Assembly (NCBI RefSeq): GCF_017313765.1
Contig: NZ_JAFLNC010000004.1
Coordinates: 186,001-250,000 of the forward strand
Reading direction: 5' to 3'
Source: Sneathiella sedimenti
GTDB taxonomy: Bacteria > Pseudomonadota > Alphaproteobacteria > Sneathiellales > Sneathiellaceae
DNA: 64,000 nucleotides
A model generated the notes under the pieces. It saw nothing but the letters and a program-made list of their open reading frames with translations, had not been told where the DNA came from and made no database searches. The position numbers and the translations under genes were made by a program. Below are positions 46,717 to 57,198 of this stretch, in pieces. The stretch's first letter is position 1; every line of letters starts with the position of its first letter.

Positions 46717-48003
46717 ATGGCGGTGAGTACGGATACCATACAAACGCTGCTCAGGCAGCGGCAGGACCTGCGCGAGGCGCTCCTGGATTTGCGCAAAGAA
46801 ATCGAGACGCTGGATGCGTCCTCCCTCGAGCTGGTGAACAGGAATATCAAGAACCCGAGCCCGGCATCGACCGCCCCGGCGGCGACATCACCACCTCCCA
46901 AAACAATAGCGGTCCAGCCCTCTCCAGCCAAGACGTCAGAGGAGGCAGGAGAGACAGAGGCAATAAAGAAGACCGAGGCGCCCGTCGCGCCACCAACCGC
47001 GCCCGAACCACAGGCCGAGCCAGAGGCAGTAACCTCGGTCCCCGCCGCCGCATCCGACGCCCCGACACCGGAACAGGAAGGGACGGCATCGGGCGAATCC
47101 TCGCGCCGGGAGCCAGTGCTGGCGGCACCCGGCAAGCCGCCCGAGCAGACGGCGGCACCGGCAGATCCGCCCGCCTTACCCGAAGAGCCGGCCCCGAAAG
47201 CCGATTCCCCGGCGGCGCTGCCCGCCCAGGAAGCCACAGACGGGGAGGAAGACGCCGATCCCGATGATCTGGCGGCGCTGCTGGAGAGGGCGCGGGGTCT
47301 GTCCGATTACCTGCTTGATCACCCCTCGAAACTGCCGCCCGCGGAACTCGGCGCCCTCGATACCGCGATCACGGTAAGTGCGGCGGCCAAAACCACGGCG
47401 GAGAAGAAAGCCTGCTATCACACCCTACAGGCGGCTTACCGCAAGATTTCCGCCGCAACCTTTGCCGCCTCCGGGGTGAATGGCACAACCTTGCAGGACA
47501 GCGCGGCCGGCGCGCCGCTGCTCTGGGCGCTTCCCCTCGCGATCGCGATTCTGACCATCATGGTCTTTCCGATGCTGTTGCTGGCGCGGCATCTGTCGGG
47601 GGAAATGTTCACCGATGAGTTTGCCGCGGATTTAATCTGGTCCTTTGGCCTTCTGGCGGCCTTTCTCTGGGGCACAGTGGGGGCGCTCAGCCTGCTGACC
47701 CTCAATATAGGACAGGCGGTGCGTCATCGCCGGTTTGACGGGGGTGTCCGCTACTCGCCGGGTTTGCGCGGCGCGCTTGGTGGCCTGACCGGGACGGTCT
47801 TCTTCACGGTGGTTGAGATCGGATTGCCCATGACCGACGCGACAGCGGATTTCGCCCTCGATATGGCGGCCTTCATCGGCGGGTTGCTGTCTGCGATCCT
47901 GTTCGCCGGGGTGCAGCGTGCCCTCAACGCCGTGACAGGCTGGCTGGCGTCCGGGACGACACCCGCGACGGGCGCGAAAGCATTGCGCGCGCCCAAAAAA
48001 TAA
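46717..48003 (+). CDS. Orphan membrane protein with long disordered linker
   Basis: 428 residues that I do not recognise. An N-terminal helix, probably coiled-coil (LLRQRQDLREALLDLRKEIETLD), precedes about 130 residues of Pro/Ala/Glu low complexity. A polar helical part (about 200-260) comes next, then about four to five hydrophobic segments in the last 170 residues. There is no signal peptide, so the N-terminus is likely cytoplasmic. It sits in what is otherwise the conserved mltG-yicC-gmk block, suggesting a lineage-specific insertion. Codon use is host-like. A short stem CCGT/ACGG lies before it. Confidence 0.65.
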   Translation: MAVSTDTIQTLLRQRQDLREALLDLRKEIETLDASSLELVNRNIKNPSPASTAPAATSPPPKTIAVQPSPAKTSEEAGETEAIKKTEAPVAPPTAPEPQAEPEAVTSVPAAASDAPTPEQEGTASGESSRREPVLAAPGKPPEQTAAPADPPALPEEPAPKADSPAALPAQEATDGEEDADPDDLAALLERARGLSDYLLDHPSKLPPAELGALDTAITVSAAAKTTAEKKACYHTLQAAYRKISAATFAASGVNGTTLQDSAAGAPLLWALPLAIAILTIMVFPMLLLARHLSGEMFTDEFAADLIWSFGLLAAFLWGTVGALSLLTLNIGQAVRHRRFDGGVRYSPGLRGALGGLTGTVFFTVVEIGLPMTDATADFALDMAAFIGGLLSAILFAGVQRALNAVTGWLASGTTPATGAKALRAPKK

Positions 48004-48079
48004 CGCCGCGCGCTTGTCGCCTTCCGCGGAAGCGGATATACAGGGTTCCAGATCCTTTACCCTTGCGCATGAGGCCGAT

Positions 48080-48970
48080 TTGACCATTAACAGTATGACG
48101 GGGTTTGCCCGGGCGAGCGGTTCGCTTGACGGGGTCGGCTGGCTCTGGGAAGTGAAAAGCGTCAACGGCCGGGGGCTGGAAGTACGCTGCCGCCTGCCGT
48201 CGGGCTTCGACTATCTCGAAGACAAGTTGCGAAAAGCGGTCAAGGCCCGGTTCGAACGGGGCAATATCAATCTTCACCTGCAGCTTGAAAGCCGGACCAC
48301 CGGCGTCGCCTATCGCGTTAATCAGGATTTTCTTGAAGAGCTTCTTGCCCTTGCCGGGAACTATGTGGAGGACGGGCAGGCCCGCCGCCCGCGGATGGAC
48401 GGCATGCTGGGCTTGCGCGGCGTGATCGAGCCGAAGGAGGACCCGGCGGCAGATGTCGATGCGGAGACCTTCGCGGCGGCGCTGCTGGCCTCGGCGGAGG
48501 AGCTGATCAACAGCCTTGAACAGGCGCGCGCGGAAGAGGGGGCGCAGCTGCACCCGGTTCTGCTCGCGCAGCTGGACGAAATTGAAACGCTGGTCGGTCG
48601 CGCAGGTGAGATCACCAAAAGCTGGCCCGAACGGGCCCGTGCCAAGATCAAGGCGCAGATGGCCCTGATCCTGGAGGCGGCGGAACTGGAGGAGGGGCGG
48701 CTGGAGCAGGAGCTGGCGCTGCTCACCACTAAGGCGGACATCTCCGAGGAGATCGACAGGCTCACCGGCCATATCGTGGCAACGCGAGAGTTGCTGGAAA
48801 GCAGTACGAAGGGCGGCGTGGGGCGACGGCTGGACTTCATCTGCCAGGAGTTCAACCGCGAGGCCAACACCCTCTGCTCCAAGGCCCATGACCGGGACCT
48901 CACCCAGATCGGCCTCGACCTCAAGGTGCTGGTCGACAAGATGCGCGAACAAGTTCAGAATATTGAGTAG
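48080..48970 (+). CDS. YicC/YloC family endoribonuclease
   Basis: 297 residues. It opens MTGFARASGSLDGVGWLWEVKSVNGRGLEVRCRLPSGFD, diagnostic for YicC, and the C-terminal DUF1732 region ends KAHDRDLTQIGLDLKVLVDKMREQVQN. E. coli YicC is an RNase acting on some small RNAs. The TTG at 48080 with GAGG 5 bases upstream gives MTINSMTGFA; the ATG at 48095 is an alternative, and a longer frame opening has no family support. It lies 12 bases before gmk. Confidence 0.88.
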   Translation: MTINSMTGFARASGSLDGVGWLWEVKSVNGRGLEVRCRLPSGFDYLEDKLRKAVKARFERGNINLHLQLESRTTGVAYRVNQDFLEELLALAGNYVEDGQARRPRMDGMLGLRGVIEPKEDPAADVDAETFAAALLASAEELINSLEQARAEEGAQLHPVLLAQLDEIETLVGRAGEITKSWPERARAKIKAQMALILEAAELEEGRLEQELALLTTKADISEEIDRLTGHIVATRELLESSTKGGVGRRLDFICQEFNREANTLCSKAHDRDLTQIGLDLKVLVDKMREQVQNIE

Positions 48971-48982
48971 GAAGAGTTGAAG

Positions 48983-49633
48983 ATGTCACCTGAAGTCGAG
49001 ACGGAGGCCCTGACAAGACGAGGCCTCATGCTGGTGCTCTCCTCCCCGTCGGGTGCCGGGAAAACCACCATTTCCCGCGCGCTGCTGAAGGAGGATGACA
49101 ATCTGGTCATGTCGGTCTCGGCCACCACCCGGCCGCGCCGTCCGGGAGAGCAGGACGGCAAGGACTATTTCTTCGTCGAGCCGGTGGATTTCAACCTGAT
49201 GATCAATCGCGACGAGCTGTTGGAACATGCCAAGGTGTTTAGCCATTACTACGGCACACCGCGCGGCCCCGTGGAGGACGCGCTGTCGGAGGGGCAGGAC
49301 ATCCTCTTCGATATCGACTGGCAGGGCACGCAGCAACTCGCCCATAAGGCCCGCACCGATCTGGTGAGCGTCTTTATCCTGCCGCCGTCAACCGAGGCGC
49401 TGGAAAAGCGCCTGAAGACGCGGGCGCAGGACCCGGCCGAGGTGATTGACCAGCGGATGTCCAAGGCGGCTGAGGAGATCAGCCATTGGAGTGAATATGA
49501 CTATGTGGTCATCAATGATGACCTGGACCGTTGTCTTGCGGAGGTAAAGGCGATCCTGACCGCGGAGCGCGTCCGCCGTACCCGCCGCACCGGCCTGATC
49601 CAGTTTGTCAGCCGTCTGCGCGAAGGGTACTAG
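48983..49633 (+). CDS. gmk: Guanylate kinase
   Basis: 216 residues converting GMP to GDP. The P-loop is [15 protein letters not shown] near residue 20, with [21 protein letters not shown] and [17 protein letters not shown] binding nucleotide. ATG at 48983 is preferred to a TTG two codons earlier because of AGGAAGAG upstream. The stop overlaps the convergent rsmA stop by 4 bases. It continues the guanine pathway begun by guaB and guaA elsewhere in the window. Confidence 0.97.
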   Translation: MSPEVETEALTRRGLMLVLSSPSGAGKTTISRALLKEDDNLVMSVSATTRPRRPGEQDGKDYFFVEPVDFNLMINRDELLEHAKVFSHYYGTPRGPVEDALSEGQDILFDIDWQGTQQLAHKARTDLVSVFILPPSTEALEKRLKTRAQDPAEVIDQRMSKAAEEISHWSEYDYVVINDDLDRCLAEVKAILTAERVRRTRRTGLIQFVSRLREGY

Positions 49634-50463
49634 GCCGCCGTGTAGACTCGCGCCAATGCGCAGAATTCCTCAACCGATAGTTCCTCGGCCCGACGGGTTG
49701 GGGTGATCCCGGCTTGTTCCAGGATCTCCTCGGCGGGCTTGCCGAGGGGCTTGAGGCTGGCGCGCAGCATCTTGCGGCGCTGCCCGAAGGCGGCGGCAAC
49801 AACCGTCTCCAGCACAGCCTGATCGGCGGGATAGAGCGGAGTCTCGCGCGGGCGCAGGGTCACCACCGTGCTGGTCACTTTTGGCGGCGGGGTGAAGGCG
49901 CGCGGCGAGATGTCAAACTCCCGCTTAGTCTCGCACAGCCACTGGCAGAGAATGCTGAGACGGCCATAGGCCTTGGTGCGGGGGACCGCCGTGATCCGGT
50001 CGGAAACCTCCTTCTGGAACATCAGGGTAAGGCTCGAGAACCGTTCCCGCCTGTTCAGCCATTTGATCAGCAGCGGCGTCGCCACATTATAAGGCAGGTT
50101 CGCAATGATCTTCGCCCTGCCGTCAAACAGCGCGGTCTCGTCGATCTCCAGCGCATCCTCATTCATGATTTCGAGGCGGCCGGGATAGGCGTTCGAGATA
50201 TCATCAAGGGCAGAGAGGCAGCGGCGGTCCTTCTCGATGACGATGAGCCGTGCCGCGCCCGCGTCCAGGATCGCGCGGGTCAGGCCACCGGGGCCGGGGC
50301 CAATCTCGATGACTGTCTCGCCGTCTAGTTTTCCTGCGCAGCGGGCGATGCGGCCCGTCAGGTTGAGGTCGAGCAGGAAATTCTGCCCCAGTGATTTTTC
50401 CGCATTGAGGCCATAGCGGGCAATCACTTCCCGAAGGGGTGGCAGGTCGTCGCCCTCAGTCAT
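49630..50463 (-). CDS. rsmA: 16S rRNA dimethyladenosine transferase KsgA
   Basis: 277 residues. The SAM motif is [16 protein letters not shown], and the catalytic [15 protein letters not shown] is the NLPY signature. [10 protein letters not shown] opens the fold. It dimethylates A1518 and A1519 late in 30S assembly. The ATG at 50463 lies inside the pdxA stop region (8-base overlap), the standard surA-pdxA-rsmA order; a longer in-frame start is rejected for this reason. Confidence 0.97.
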   Translation of the reverse strand: MTEGDDLPPLREVIARYGLNAEKSLGQNFLLDLNLTGRIARCAGKLDGETVIEIGPGPGGLTRAILDAGAARLIVIEKDRRCLSALDDISNAYPGRLEIMNEDALEIDETALFDGRAKIIANLPYNVATPLLIKWLNRRERFSSLTLMFQKEVSDRITAVPRTKAYGRLSILCQWLCETKREFDISPRAFTPPPKVTSTVVTLRPRETPLYPADQAVLETVVAAAFGQRRKMLRASLKPLGKPAEEILEQAGITPTRRAEELSVEEFCALARVYTAA

Positions 50464-51433
50464 TGTCTGTGCTGGACATAACGGCCGCCATCTGGATCGC
50501 CGCAATCAGGCTGGACGGGTTGGCGAGGCCCTTGCCGGCAATATCCTCCGCCGTGCCGTGATCGGGCGACGTACGGATGAAGGTGAGGCCGAGCGTGACA
50601 TTCACGCCGCCGTCGAAATCGAGGGTCTTGATCGGGATCAGTGCCTGGTCATGATACATGCAGATCGCCGCGTCATACCTCTCCCGCGCTGCCGGATGGA
50701 ACAGGCTGTCGGCGGCGAAGGGGCCGGAGATGTTCATTCCGTCGGCGTCCAGCTTCTCGACAACAGGGCGGATAACGGTTTCCTCCTCCGTGCCGATGCT
50801 GCCGTCCTCCCCGGCGTGGGGATTGAGCCCGGCAACGACAAGGCGGGGGTTTTCAAGGCCGAAGCGGCGCTTCAGGTCGGTATGGGTCGTCTCAATCACA
50901 TGGGTGAGACCCTCTGCGGTAAGCCGCGCCGGGACCTCGCGGATCGGGATATGGACCGTGGCGGGCACCACTTTCAGCTTTGGGCAGGCGAGCATCATCA
51001 CCGACTGGCCGGGCCGATGATCAAGCGCGGCGAGATATTCCGTATGGCCCGGATGGGTGAACCCGGCCTCATACAGCCGTTTCTTGTGGATCGGGTTGGT
51101 CACAATGGCATGGACGGTGCCTTGCTGGCACAGCTCGGTGCCGAGGCGGATGGCCTCGATGGTCTGTTCCGCCGCGTTGAGTGCAGGGTCGAGCGGCAGG
51201 ACGGGGAGGGCATCCGCGAACACCGCCCGCGCGTCGTCGGGGGAGGAGATTTCCCGGAGCGGGACTTCAGGCTCGAACGTCCGAAGCTGCGCCCTGATTG
51301 TTTCACGTCCGCCGATCAGGAAAAACGGCGCGAGCTCTTGCTCCCTTCTAAGGGTCCAGGCCTTGGCGGTAATCTCGATCCCGATTCCGCTCGGATCGCC
51401 CATGGTGACGGCAAGAAGGGGCAGGTCTGTCAT
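50456..51433 (-). CDS. pdxA: 4-hydroxythreonine-4-phosphate dehydrogenase
   Basis: 325 residues, NAD- and metal-dependent, in DXP-dependent pyridoxal phosphate synthesis. [13 protein letters not shown] opens the fold, metal-binding histidines are in [10 protein letters not shown]-like sequence and [15 protein letters not shown], and [14 protein letters not shown] and [21 protein letters not shown] are diagnostic. It lies 21 bases after surA and overlaps rsmA by 8. Confidence 0.97.
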   Translation of the reverse strand: MTDLPLLAVTMGDPSGIGIEITAKAWTLRREQELAPFFLIGGRETIRAQLRTFEPEVPLREISSPDDARAVFADALPVLPLDPALNAAEQTIEAIRLGTELCQQGTVHAIVTNPIHKKRLYEAGFTHPGHTEYLAALDHRPGQSVMMLACPKLKVVPATVHIPIREVPARLTAEGLTHVIETTHTDLKRRFGLENPRLVVAGLNPHAGEDGSIGTEEETVIRPVVEKLDADGMNISGPFAADSLFHPAARERYDAAICMYHDQALIPIKTLDFDGGVNVTLGLTFIRTSPDHGTAEDIAGKGLANPSSLIAAIQMAAVMSSTDND

Positions 51434-51454
51434 CGGGTCACCATTTCCACGACG

Positions 51455-52720
51455 CTAGCGGGTTTCGATGGTCGCGGCATTATGGATATCCTGCAGATAG
51501 CCGCGGGCCCGGTTCTCGGCGCGGCGCAGCATGATTTCGCGGCGGATCTCCTCCGGGTCATTGCTGCGCGCCTGCGGGTCGTTGCGGTCGCAGACAACGA
51601 AGATGCGATAGAGATTGTCGTCCTGATAGGGCGCGCTGACTTCTCCGGGCTTCATGTCCTTAAGGATGGCCTTGATATTGTCCGGCATGTCCCCGAGACG
51701 GACTTTCCCGATACTCCCGCTGTCAGGACTGTTGAGCTCCCGCAGCAGGTCCGGCACCTGTTTGCAGTTGTCGATAAAGTTGCTGATCGTGTTCGCGAGC
51801 TTTTCCTGGGTCTCGCTGCCGCCCGTATCCCCGGCGCCGCCCGGAACAATGATCTGGGTGATATCGAGGACCACGTCATCCGCGTTGGTATCCAGGATTT
51901 TCCGTTCCTGCTGCACCATCAGGATATAGTAACCGTCAGCCGTGCGCACCGGATCGGAAACCTGTCCCGGCCGCAGATCGGGCAGGACCGCGCCGATTTC
52001 GGGCGGCACTTCATCCGCCAGCACCCAGCCGATCGACCCGCCGGAGGCGGCTGTGGCCCCCTGGCTGAACTGGGCGGCGGCGCGCTGGAAGGAGGCGCCC
52101 GAACGGAGCTGGGAGACGAGGTCGGCGACCGCTTCGCGGACCTGACCTTCCGGTGTGTTGGATTCCACTGGCAGGTAAATCTCGCTCAACAGATACTCGC
52201 TCTTGCCCTTGTTGTTCTCAAGCCGCTTCTGTACGGCCTCCACTTCCTCGTCGGAAATGGTGATGCGGGGGACGATCCGTTGCTGGATCAGGCGGTTCCA
52301 TATCAGGTTGGCGCGCACCTGCGTCAGCATCGTGTCGATATCGATATTGTTCTGCTGGAGCATCCGGTTGATCTGTCCCGGCTCCATGTCGTTGGTTCTC
52401 TCCAGGTAGGCGACAGCCTCCAGCACCTGCTCATCGCTGATGGTGATATTGAAGCGGTCGGCCTCCTGTAATTTCAGCCGGTCGTCAATCAGTCGCGCCA
52501 CGGTCGGGTTGACCAGCTGTTGCCGGGTCTCCCGCGTGTCGGGAAAGCCCGACAGCATGATCGTCAGGGCAATCCGCTGATCAAGGTCATAGCCGGAAAT
52601 GATTTCGTCATTGACGATGGCGACGATTTTCTGCACGTCCTGCGCCAGCGCCGTCATCATGACAAGCATAACGGCGATGCCTGCGAGCAGGGAGCTTTTC
52701 AACATTTGACGGATTGGCAT
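51455..52720 (-). CDS. surA: Periplasmic chaperone SurA (peptidylprolyl isomerase)
   Basis: 421 residues. A signal peptide (LLAGIAVMLVMMTALAQ) precedes the SurA N-terminal domain (KIVAIVNDEIISGYDLDQRIAL) and parvulin-type rotamase modules (about 175-275 and 285-390). It escorts beta-barrel proteins such as LptD to the BAM complex. It is encoded directly after lptD. The middle SIGWVLADEVPPEIGAVL is the parvulin core. Confidence 0.94.
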   Translation of the reverse strand: MPIRQMLKSSLLAGIAVMLVMMTALAQDVQKIVAIVNDEIISGYDLDQRIALTIMLSGFPDTRETRQQLVNPTVARLIDDRLKLQEADRFNITISDEQVLEAVAYLERTNDMEPGQINRMLQQNNIDIDTMLTQVRANLIWNRLIQQRIVPRITISDEEVEAVQKRLENNKGKSEYLLSEIYLPVESNTPEGQVREAVADLVSQLRSGASFQRAAAQFSQGATAASGGSIGWVLADEVPPEIGAVLPDLRPGQVSDPVRTADGYYILMVQQERKILDTNADDVVLDITQIIVPGGAGDTGGSETQEKLANTISNFIDNCKQVPDLLRELNSPDSGSIGKVRLGDMPDNIKAILKDMKPGEVSAPYQDDNLYRIFVVCDRNDPQARSNDPEEIRREIMLRRAENRARGYLQDIHNAATIETR

Positions 52721-52798
52721 TCTTACAAATCTTTACGTGTGTTTACAAAAATTTCAGCCATTGGATATAGCGCGTGCATAGAATAGCTTGTTCCGGGC

Positions 52799-54967
52799 CT
52801 AGTTGAAAGGCAGCAGTCGGAATTTGACGCTGACCCGGGTTTCCGGCTCGACATCCCGGTCGCGGGTGAAGGACCTTTTCGCCTCCAGCGCAAAGCCGAA
52901 ACACTCATCCAGATATTCAAATCCAAGCGTGCCGTCAATGGAATTACCGCCATCGACAAGATTACGCCGGTAGCTGCCATAGACGCTCCAGAAATCGGCG
53001 ACCTTGGTCTTGCCTTCGATGAAGACTTCCTCGCGCTTGTCCTGGGTCAGGCCGTTGGGGTCATCCCGCAGATAGACATAACCGAGGTTGAACCAGTGGT
53101 CGAAGGTACCGAGCTTCATGGTCACCTCGTTGCGGGCAAGATAGAGGCTGTCATGATCAAGCCGCACGCGGTTGACGAATTGCAGATAGTCGGCGGGACG
53201 GATTTCCAGGCGGGCGACATAGTCAGAGAACTGGTCCTCCAGCCCGGTGCCGTTCGCAAAACCGGTGTTATCGCTGAAATTATAGCTCTGCCCGAACAGC
53301 AGGGTCGTGTAGCCACCGGAGGCGCCATAGACGCCCATGTTGATGCCATAATTGACGCGGGCGCCGGTTTCCACCTCGTCCAGCCCGGCGTAGCGGTTGG
53401 AGCCGAACAGGTTGGTGTCGTCAAACTCGAAGCTGAGGCTGTCCTCGTTCGGCGTATCCTTGTCACCCACGACATCGGACCAGACGGCCTCGACAATCGG
53501 CTCGACCATCTGGCGGATGCTGCCGGCCTGACGGACGAAGGGGTAGCGCCATTCCACCGAAGCCGAGGGAACGAGGCGGCCATAGAAGTCATTCTGGTCC
53601 GTCGCGCTGGAGGGGTCGTCCGGATTGGCGAGAATGTCATGGGCATAGTAGAGATCGCCGCGGAGCGAGGTATCGAAGGTGATGACCTGCCCGTTCGATG
53701 TAGTGTAGGGAACATGATATCCCCCTTCCAGCGAGAAGCGGTCCGTATCCTGCCCGTCGGTGCGGTAGATCGCGAGCACGTCGGCGTCGGCGCTGAACCG
53801 TCCGCCGAAGGAATTGGGCTCGCCAACAAAGGAATAATTCCACCACGCCGGGACAATCGGCGTCTCGCCGGAGACATCGTCCTCGGTCAGCCCCTGGAAG
53901 CTGTAGGCGCTGAGCAGCGAGAAGTTTCGCCCGCGCTGACCCTGGAGATAAAGGGTGGAGGTCAGGGTATCCAGATCGCTGATGTCATATTTTTCAAGAT
54001 AGGTGTCGTTGGTGGTGCGGAAGACATCGAAGCCCCAGACCCAGCCGTCGTCAATCCGGAACTGGCCGTCGCCCCGAATATGACCCTGGAACGCCTCTTC
54101 GCCGGTCTCGATATTGTTGTTGTCCACCTCTTCCACATAGGTGAGGGACCCGTCGACTTGAAAATCGCCGCTCTCCACCGCCTGACGGTATTCCGCCGCC
54201 ATCTGCACCCCTTCCTTCGTGGTAAAGGTCGGGGTGATTGTTATGTCCTTGTCGTCGGAGATGACATAGTAATAGGGGATCTTGATGCCATAGCCGAGGG
54301 TCGAGCTGTCGAACACGGTCGGCGCGAGGAACCCGCTCTCGCGGTCCACCGTCGGGTCGGGATGCGAGAAATAGGGCGTATACATGATCGGCACGCCGAA
54401 GAATTCCAGAAAGGCGTTGCGGTAGGTGATGGTCTTTTCTGTCCGGTCATGCACCACCTTCTCGGACTTGATCTGCCAGATCGGAGCGCGATTAGGATCT
54501 TCCCTGCAGGGCTCGCAGCTTGTAAAGACAGCCTTGGTCATGACGGTGCGGTTTTCATCCTCCCGCACGGCGTCATGCGCGGCGAGACGGGAATTATCGG
54601 TAAACAGCAGCTTGAAGTTTCGGATCGCGCCGGTCTTGAGCTCGTTCTCAAGCTCCATGTTATCGGCAAACAGGACATTGCCGGTCGGGTCCATCAGGAC
54701 AACATTACCCTCCGCCCGCACGGTATCGGCGGTAATGTTGTAGATCACCTTGTCGGCCTTCAGGATACGCTCTCCCTGCACAATCTCGACATTGCCGGTG
54801 GCCTCGACCCGCTGCTCGGTATTGAAATAGGTCACCTCCTCGGCAGACAGCAACGCCTCCTTGGAGAGGTCAAGTTCTGTCGACGGTGTCTCCTGTGCGA
54901 AGCTGACGCTGAACGGCGTCGGCAGCAGCAGAAGCGCGGCGAGAGTTAAAGGCATCATGCGCCGCAT
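52799..54967 (-). CDS. lptD: LPS-assembly outer-membrane protein LptD
   Basis: 722 residues. A signal peptide (LTLAALLLLPTPFSVSFA) precedes an LptA-like jellyroll (AEEVTYFNTEQRVEATGNVEIVQGERILKADKVIYN), then the 26-strand barrel region. Conserved cysteines are seen in CEPCREDPNRAPIW and near the end in LDECFGFALEAKRSF, matching the family's inter-domain disulfides. It inserts LPS into the outer leaflet with LptE. The gene is last of lptF-lptG-lptD before surA. Length matches alphaproteobacterial LptD. Confidence 0.96.
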   Translation of the reverse strand: MRRMMPLTLAALLLLPTPFSVSFAQETPSTELDLSKEALLSAEEVTYFNTEQRVEATGNVEIVQGERILKADKVIYNITADTVRAEGNVVLMDPTGNVLFADNMELENELKTGAIRNFKLLFTDNSRLAAHDAVREDENRTVMTKAVFTSCEPCREDPNRAPIWQIKSEKVVHDRTEKTITYRNAFLEFFGVPIMYTPYFSHPDPTVDRESGFLAPTVFDSSTLGYGIKIPYYYVISDDKDITITPTFTTKEGVQMAAEYRQAVESGDFQVDGSLTYVEEVDNNNIETGEEAFQGHIRGDGQFRIDDGWVWGFDVFRTTNDTYLEKYDISDLDTLTSTLYLQGQRGRNFSLLSAYSFQGLTEDDVSGETPIVPAWWNYSFVGEPNSFGGRFSADADVLAIYRTDGQDTDRFSLEGGYHVPYTTSNGQVITFDTSLRGDLYYAHDILANPDDPSSATDQNDFYGRLVPSASVEWRYPFVRQAGSIRQMVEPIVEAVWSDVVGDKDTPNEDSLSFEFDDTNLFGSNRYAGLDEVETGARVNYGINMGVYGASGGYTTLLFGQSYNFSDNTGFANGTGLEDQFSDYVARLEIRPADYLQFVNRVRLDHDSLYLARNEVTMKLGTFDHWFNLGYVYLRDDPNGLTQDKREEVFIEGKTKVADFWSVYGSYRRNLVDGGNSIDGTLGFEYLDECFGFALEAKRSFTRDRDVEPETRVSVKFRLLPFN

Positions 54968-54970
54968 CGT

Positions 54971-56065
54971 TTAGCCATCCTCCAGGTGAAACATCATGGC
55001 CAACCCGAACAGGGTAATCGCCGCCGCGGGAATCCAGGCCGACAGGATAATCGGCAAATTCCCGGACAAACCAAGCGCGTAGATGATGTCCGTCATAAAG
55101 TAGAATACAAACCCGGTGGTGATCCCGCCGAGCACCATGATAACCGTACGTCCCTGGCGCAGGGTACGTAACGAAAAGGTCGCCGCCACCAGCACCATGG
55201 CCAGCATCAGGATCGGCCCCGCCATCAGGCTGTACCAGTGCAGGCGGTGCCGGTCCCCGGAGAAGCCCGCCAGTTCCAGCGTCTCGATAAAGCCGGGCAG
55301 GTCCCAGAAGGAGAGGGTCGCCGGGGAGGCAAAACTTTCCTGGATCTGCAGTACCGTGAGAGAGGTGGGAAGTTCCATCTTGTCGCGCCGCTCCGCCGGC
55401 TTGTTGGGGCCGGTAATCACGACAGTGTCCAGCTCCCAATACCCCGGATGCAGTCGCGCCTGTTCCGCATCGATCCGTCCCGTGAACTGGTCATCGCGGT
55501 CATAGTTGAAGATAATTACCTCGGTCAGGTCCAGCCCGCGGTTGATGGCGCCGCGTGCGTGAATGACGGAGAGACCCGTATCATCCACCTGCCGAAGCCA
55601 GAGATCGTTCGTCGACAGTGTCAGCAGGTTCGTTTGCGTCTCGAAATACTTGGCTTCCATCCGGTCATTCCGCGCCTGCATGGCAGCGGCAATGGGATTG
55701 ATAACGGTCAGGACCAGCAGGCCGAGCATGAAGGCGATAAACAGGGACGGGAAGAGGAACTGCCAGACCGACACGCCGGTCGCGCGAATGACCGTCAGTT
55801 CGCTGGATTTCGACAGACGGAAGAAGGTCAGCATGGCCCCGAACAGGGCGATAAAGGGCAGCAGTTTCAGCGCCAGGGTCGGAATACGCATGATCACCAT
55901 CTGCAGCAGGATAAAGATCGTGATATCCTCCCGGTCACCGCCACGGCGCAAGGCCTCGATAAAGTCGGCGAGAAACACGATCGTAATCAGGACACCGAAT
56001 ATCACGGCGACATTCTTGATGAACTGCTTGGCAAGATAGATGGAGAGCGTTTCTGGTAACAGCAT
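54971..56065 (-). CDS. lptG: LPS export ABC transporter permease LptG
   Basis: 364 residues of the LptF/LptG YjgP family: three N-terminal and three C-terminal membrane segments flanking a periplasmic beta-jellyroll. ATG shares one base with the lptF stop (TGATG). LLPFIALFGAMLTFFRLSKSSELTVIRATGVSVWQF is the coupling-helix region. With LptB (not in this window) it extracts LPS from the inner membrane. Confidence 0.93.
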   Translation of the reverse strand: MLLPETLSIYLAKQFIKNVAVIFGVLITIVFLADFIEALRRGGDREDITIFILLQMVIMRIPTLALKLLPFIALFGAMLTFFRLSKSSELTVIRATGVSVWQFLFPSLFIAFMLGLLVLTVINPIAAAMQARNDRMEAKYFETQTNLLTLSTNDLWLRQVDDTGLSVIHARGAINRGLDLTEVIIFNYDRDDQFTGRIDAEQARLHPGYWELDTVVITGPNKPAERRDKMELPTSLTVLQIQESFASPATLSFWDLPGFIETLELAGFSGDRHRLHWYSLMAGPILMLAMVLVAATFSLRTLRQGRTVIMVLGGITTGFVFYFMTDIIYALGLSGNLPIILSAWIPAAAITLFGLAMMFHLEDG

Positions 56066-57198
56066 CAGCCCGTCTCCCCGCCGATCACGCCGTCTGGGAT
56101 TTTCTTGTTGTCCAGGAAGGGGATGCGCCCGCCACTGGCGAGATAGGCCGCGGCCATCGACGCCAGTACCGGCAGCAGATACAGGGCAAGTGTGACAAGG
56201 ACAGGCTGCACCGACGCCCGGAACAGCGCCATGGCGGCGATCAGCAGGAGCACGCCTGCCGCCGCCGCAACGATCATCCGCCGCGACCGGCCCCGGCGGG
56301 AAAACTCCCCGCCCATTACCCCGGCAAGTGCGATAAAGACAAGCGCGACCGCATAGAGGGGCAGCACGATCCTTTGCTGCAGTTCGGCGTTCAACTTATG
56401 CGCCTCCCGGCGGACGCGGTCGCTGTCCTCCGGATTGAGGAGTTCCCAGATATAGCGATGCTCCGGCGAGAGCCAGCGGGCGCCGCTCTTCTTCTCGAAC
56501 TGGCTGACATCGAGGGTATATTGATCGAAATAAAGCAGGCTGAGCTTGGCGTCATCTTTCGAGACTTCCTGCAGGTTGCCCGCATTCATGATAAAGCGGG
56601 GCCCCTCATCCGTTTTTACAAAGGCACCGCGCTCCGCCATGTAGGTGACCGGCGTTTCCGGCACCCGCTCATCATGCACGAGGATGCCCAGCATCTCGCC
56701 GGCCGGTGTTTTCTCGCGGATATAGACGGTCACCCCGTCGGTGAGCGAATTGAACACCCCTTCGCGCAGCACCACCGCGGCGAGGCTGTCCTGCCAGGCG
56801 ACGCGCAGTTCCGTAACGGTCCGGTTGCCATAAGGTACCAGGAAAAAGCCGAGGATATACATGACCAGCGTGACGATCAGCGCCACATAAATGGCGGGCT
56901 TTGCCAGCGCGGACTTGCTGAGGCCCGCCGCCCACATGACGATCAGTTCGCTGTCCGAATAGAGCTTGTTGAAGGCGAACAGGGTGCCGAAAAACAGGCC
57001 GAGAAGCAGGGTGTAGCGGAGGATGTCGGGAAGCAGCAGGAGCGAGAGATACAGGAAAGTGGAAACCGGTAAACCGTTAATCAGCTTTTCAACGAACTTG
57101 AGGGACTGCGACAGCCAGATCACCCCGGTCAATGAAAAGGTTATGAAGAGCATTGGAACGGCCAATTGCTTCATAATATAACGGTTCATATTTTTCAT
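56065..57198 (-). CDS. lptF: LPS export ABC transporter permease LptF
   Basis: 377 residues, YjgP/YjgQ fold paired with LptG. MNRYIMKQLAVPMLFITFSLTGVIWL is the first segment and LYSDSELIVMWAAGLSKSALAKPA the coupling helix. The start is uncertain: the ATG at 57198 or that at 57189, neither with a clear ribosome site. It is the first gene of the - strand lpt-surA-pdxA-rsmA run, divergent from pepA across about 130 bases. Confidence 0.92.
   Translation of the reverse strand: MKNMNRYIMKQLAVPMLFITFSLTGVIWLSQSLKFVEKLINGLPVSTFLYLSLLLLPDILRYTLLLGLFFGTLFAFNKLYSDSELIVMWAAGLSKSALAKPAIYVALIVTLVMYILGFFLVPYGNRTVTELRVAWQDSLAAVVLREGVFNSLTDGVTVYIREKTPAGEMLGILVHDERVPETPVTYMAERGAFVKTDEGPRFIMNAGNLQEVSKDDAKLSLLYFDQYTLDVSQFEKKSGARWLSPEHRYIWELLNPEDSDRVRREAHKLNAELQQRIVLPLYAVALVFIALAGVMGGEFSRRGRSRRMIVAAAAGVLLLIAAMALFRASVQPVLVTLALYLLPVLASMAAAYLASGGRIPFLDNKKIPDGVIGGETG

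Noticed and set aside
50558-52471. A 637-codon open frame on the + strand
   Set aside because: Antisense to pdxA and surA, whose motifs and coupled starts are clear. Same cause as above.
53096-54949. A 617-codon open frame on the + strand
   Set aside because: Antisense to lptD, which has signal peptide, LptA-like domain and conserved cysteines.
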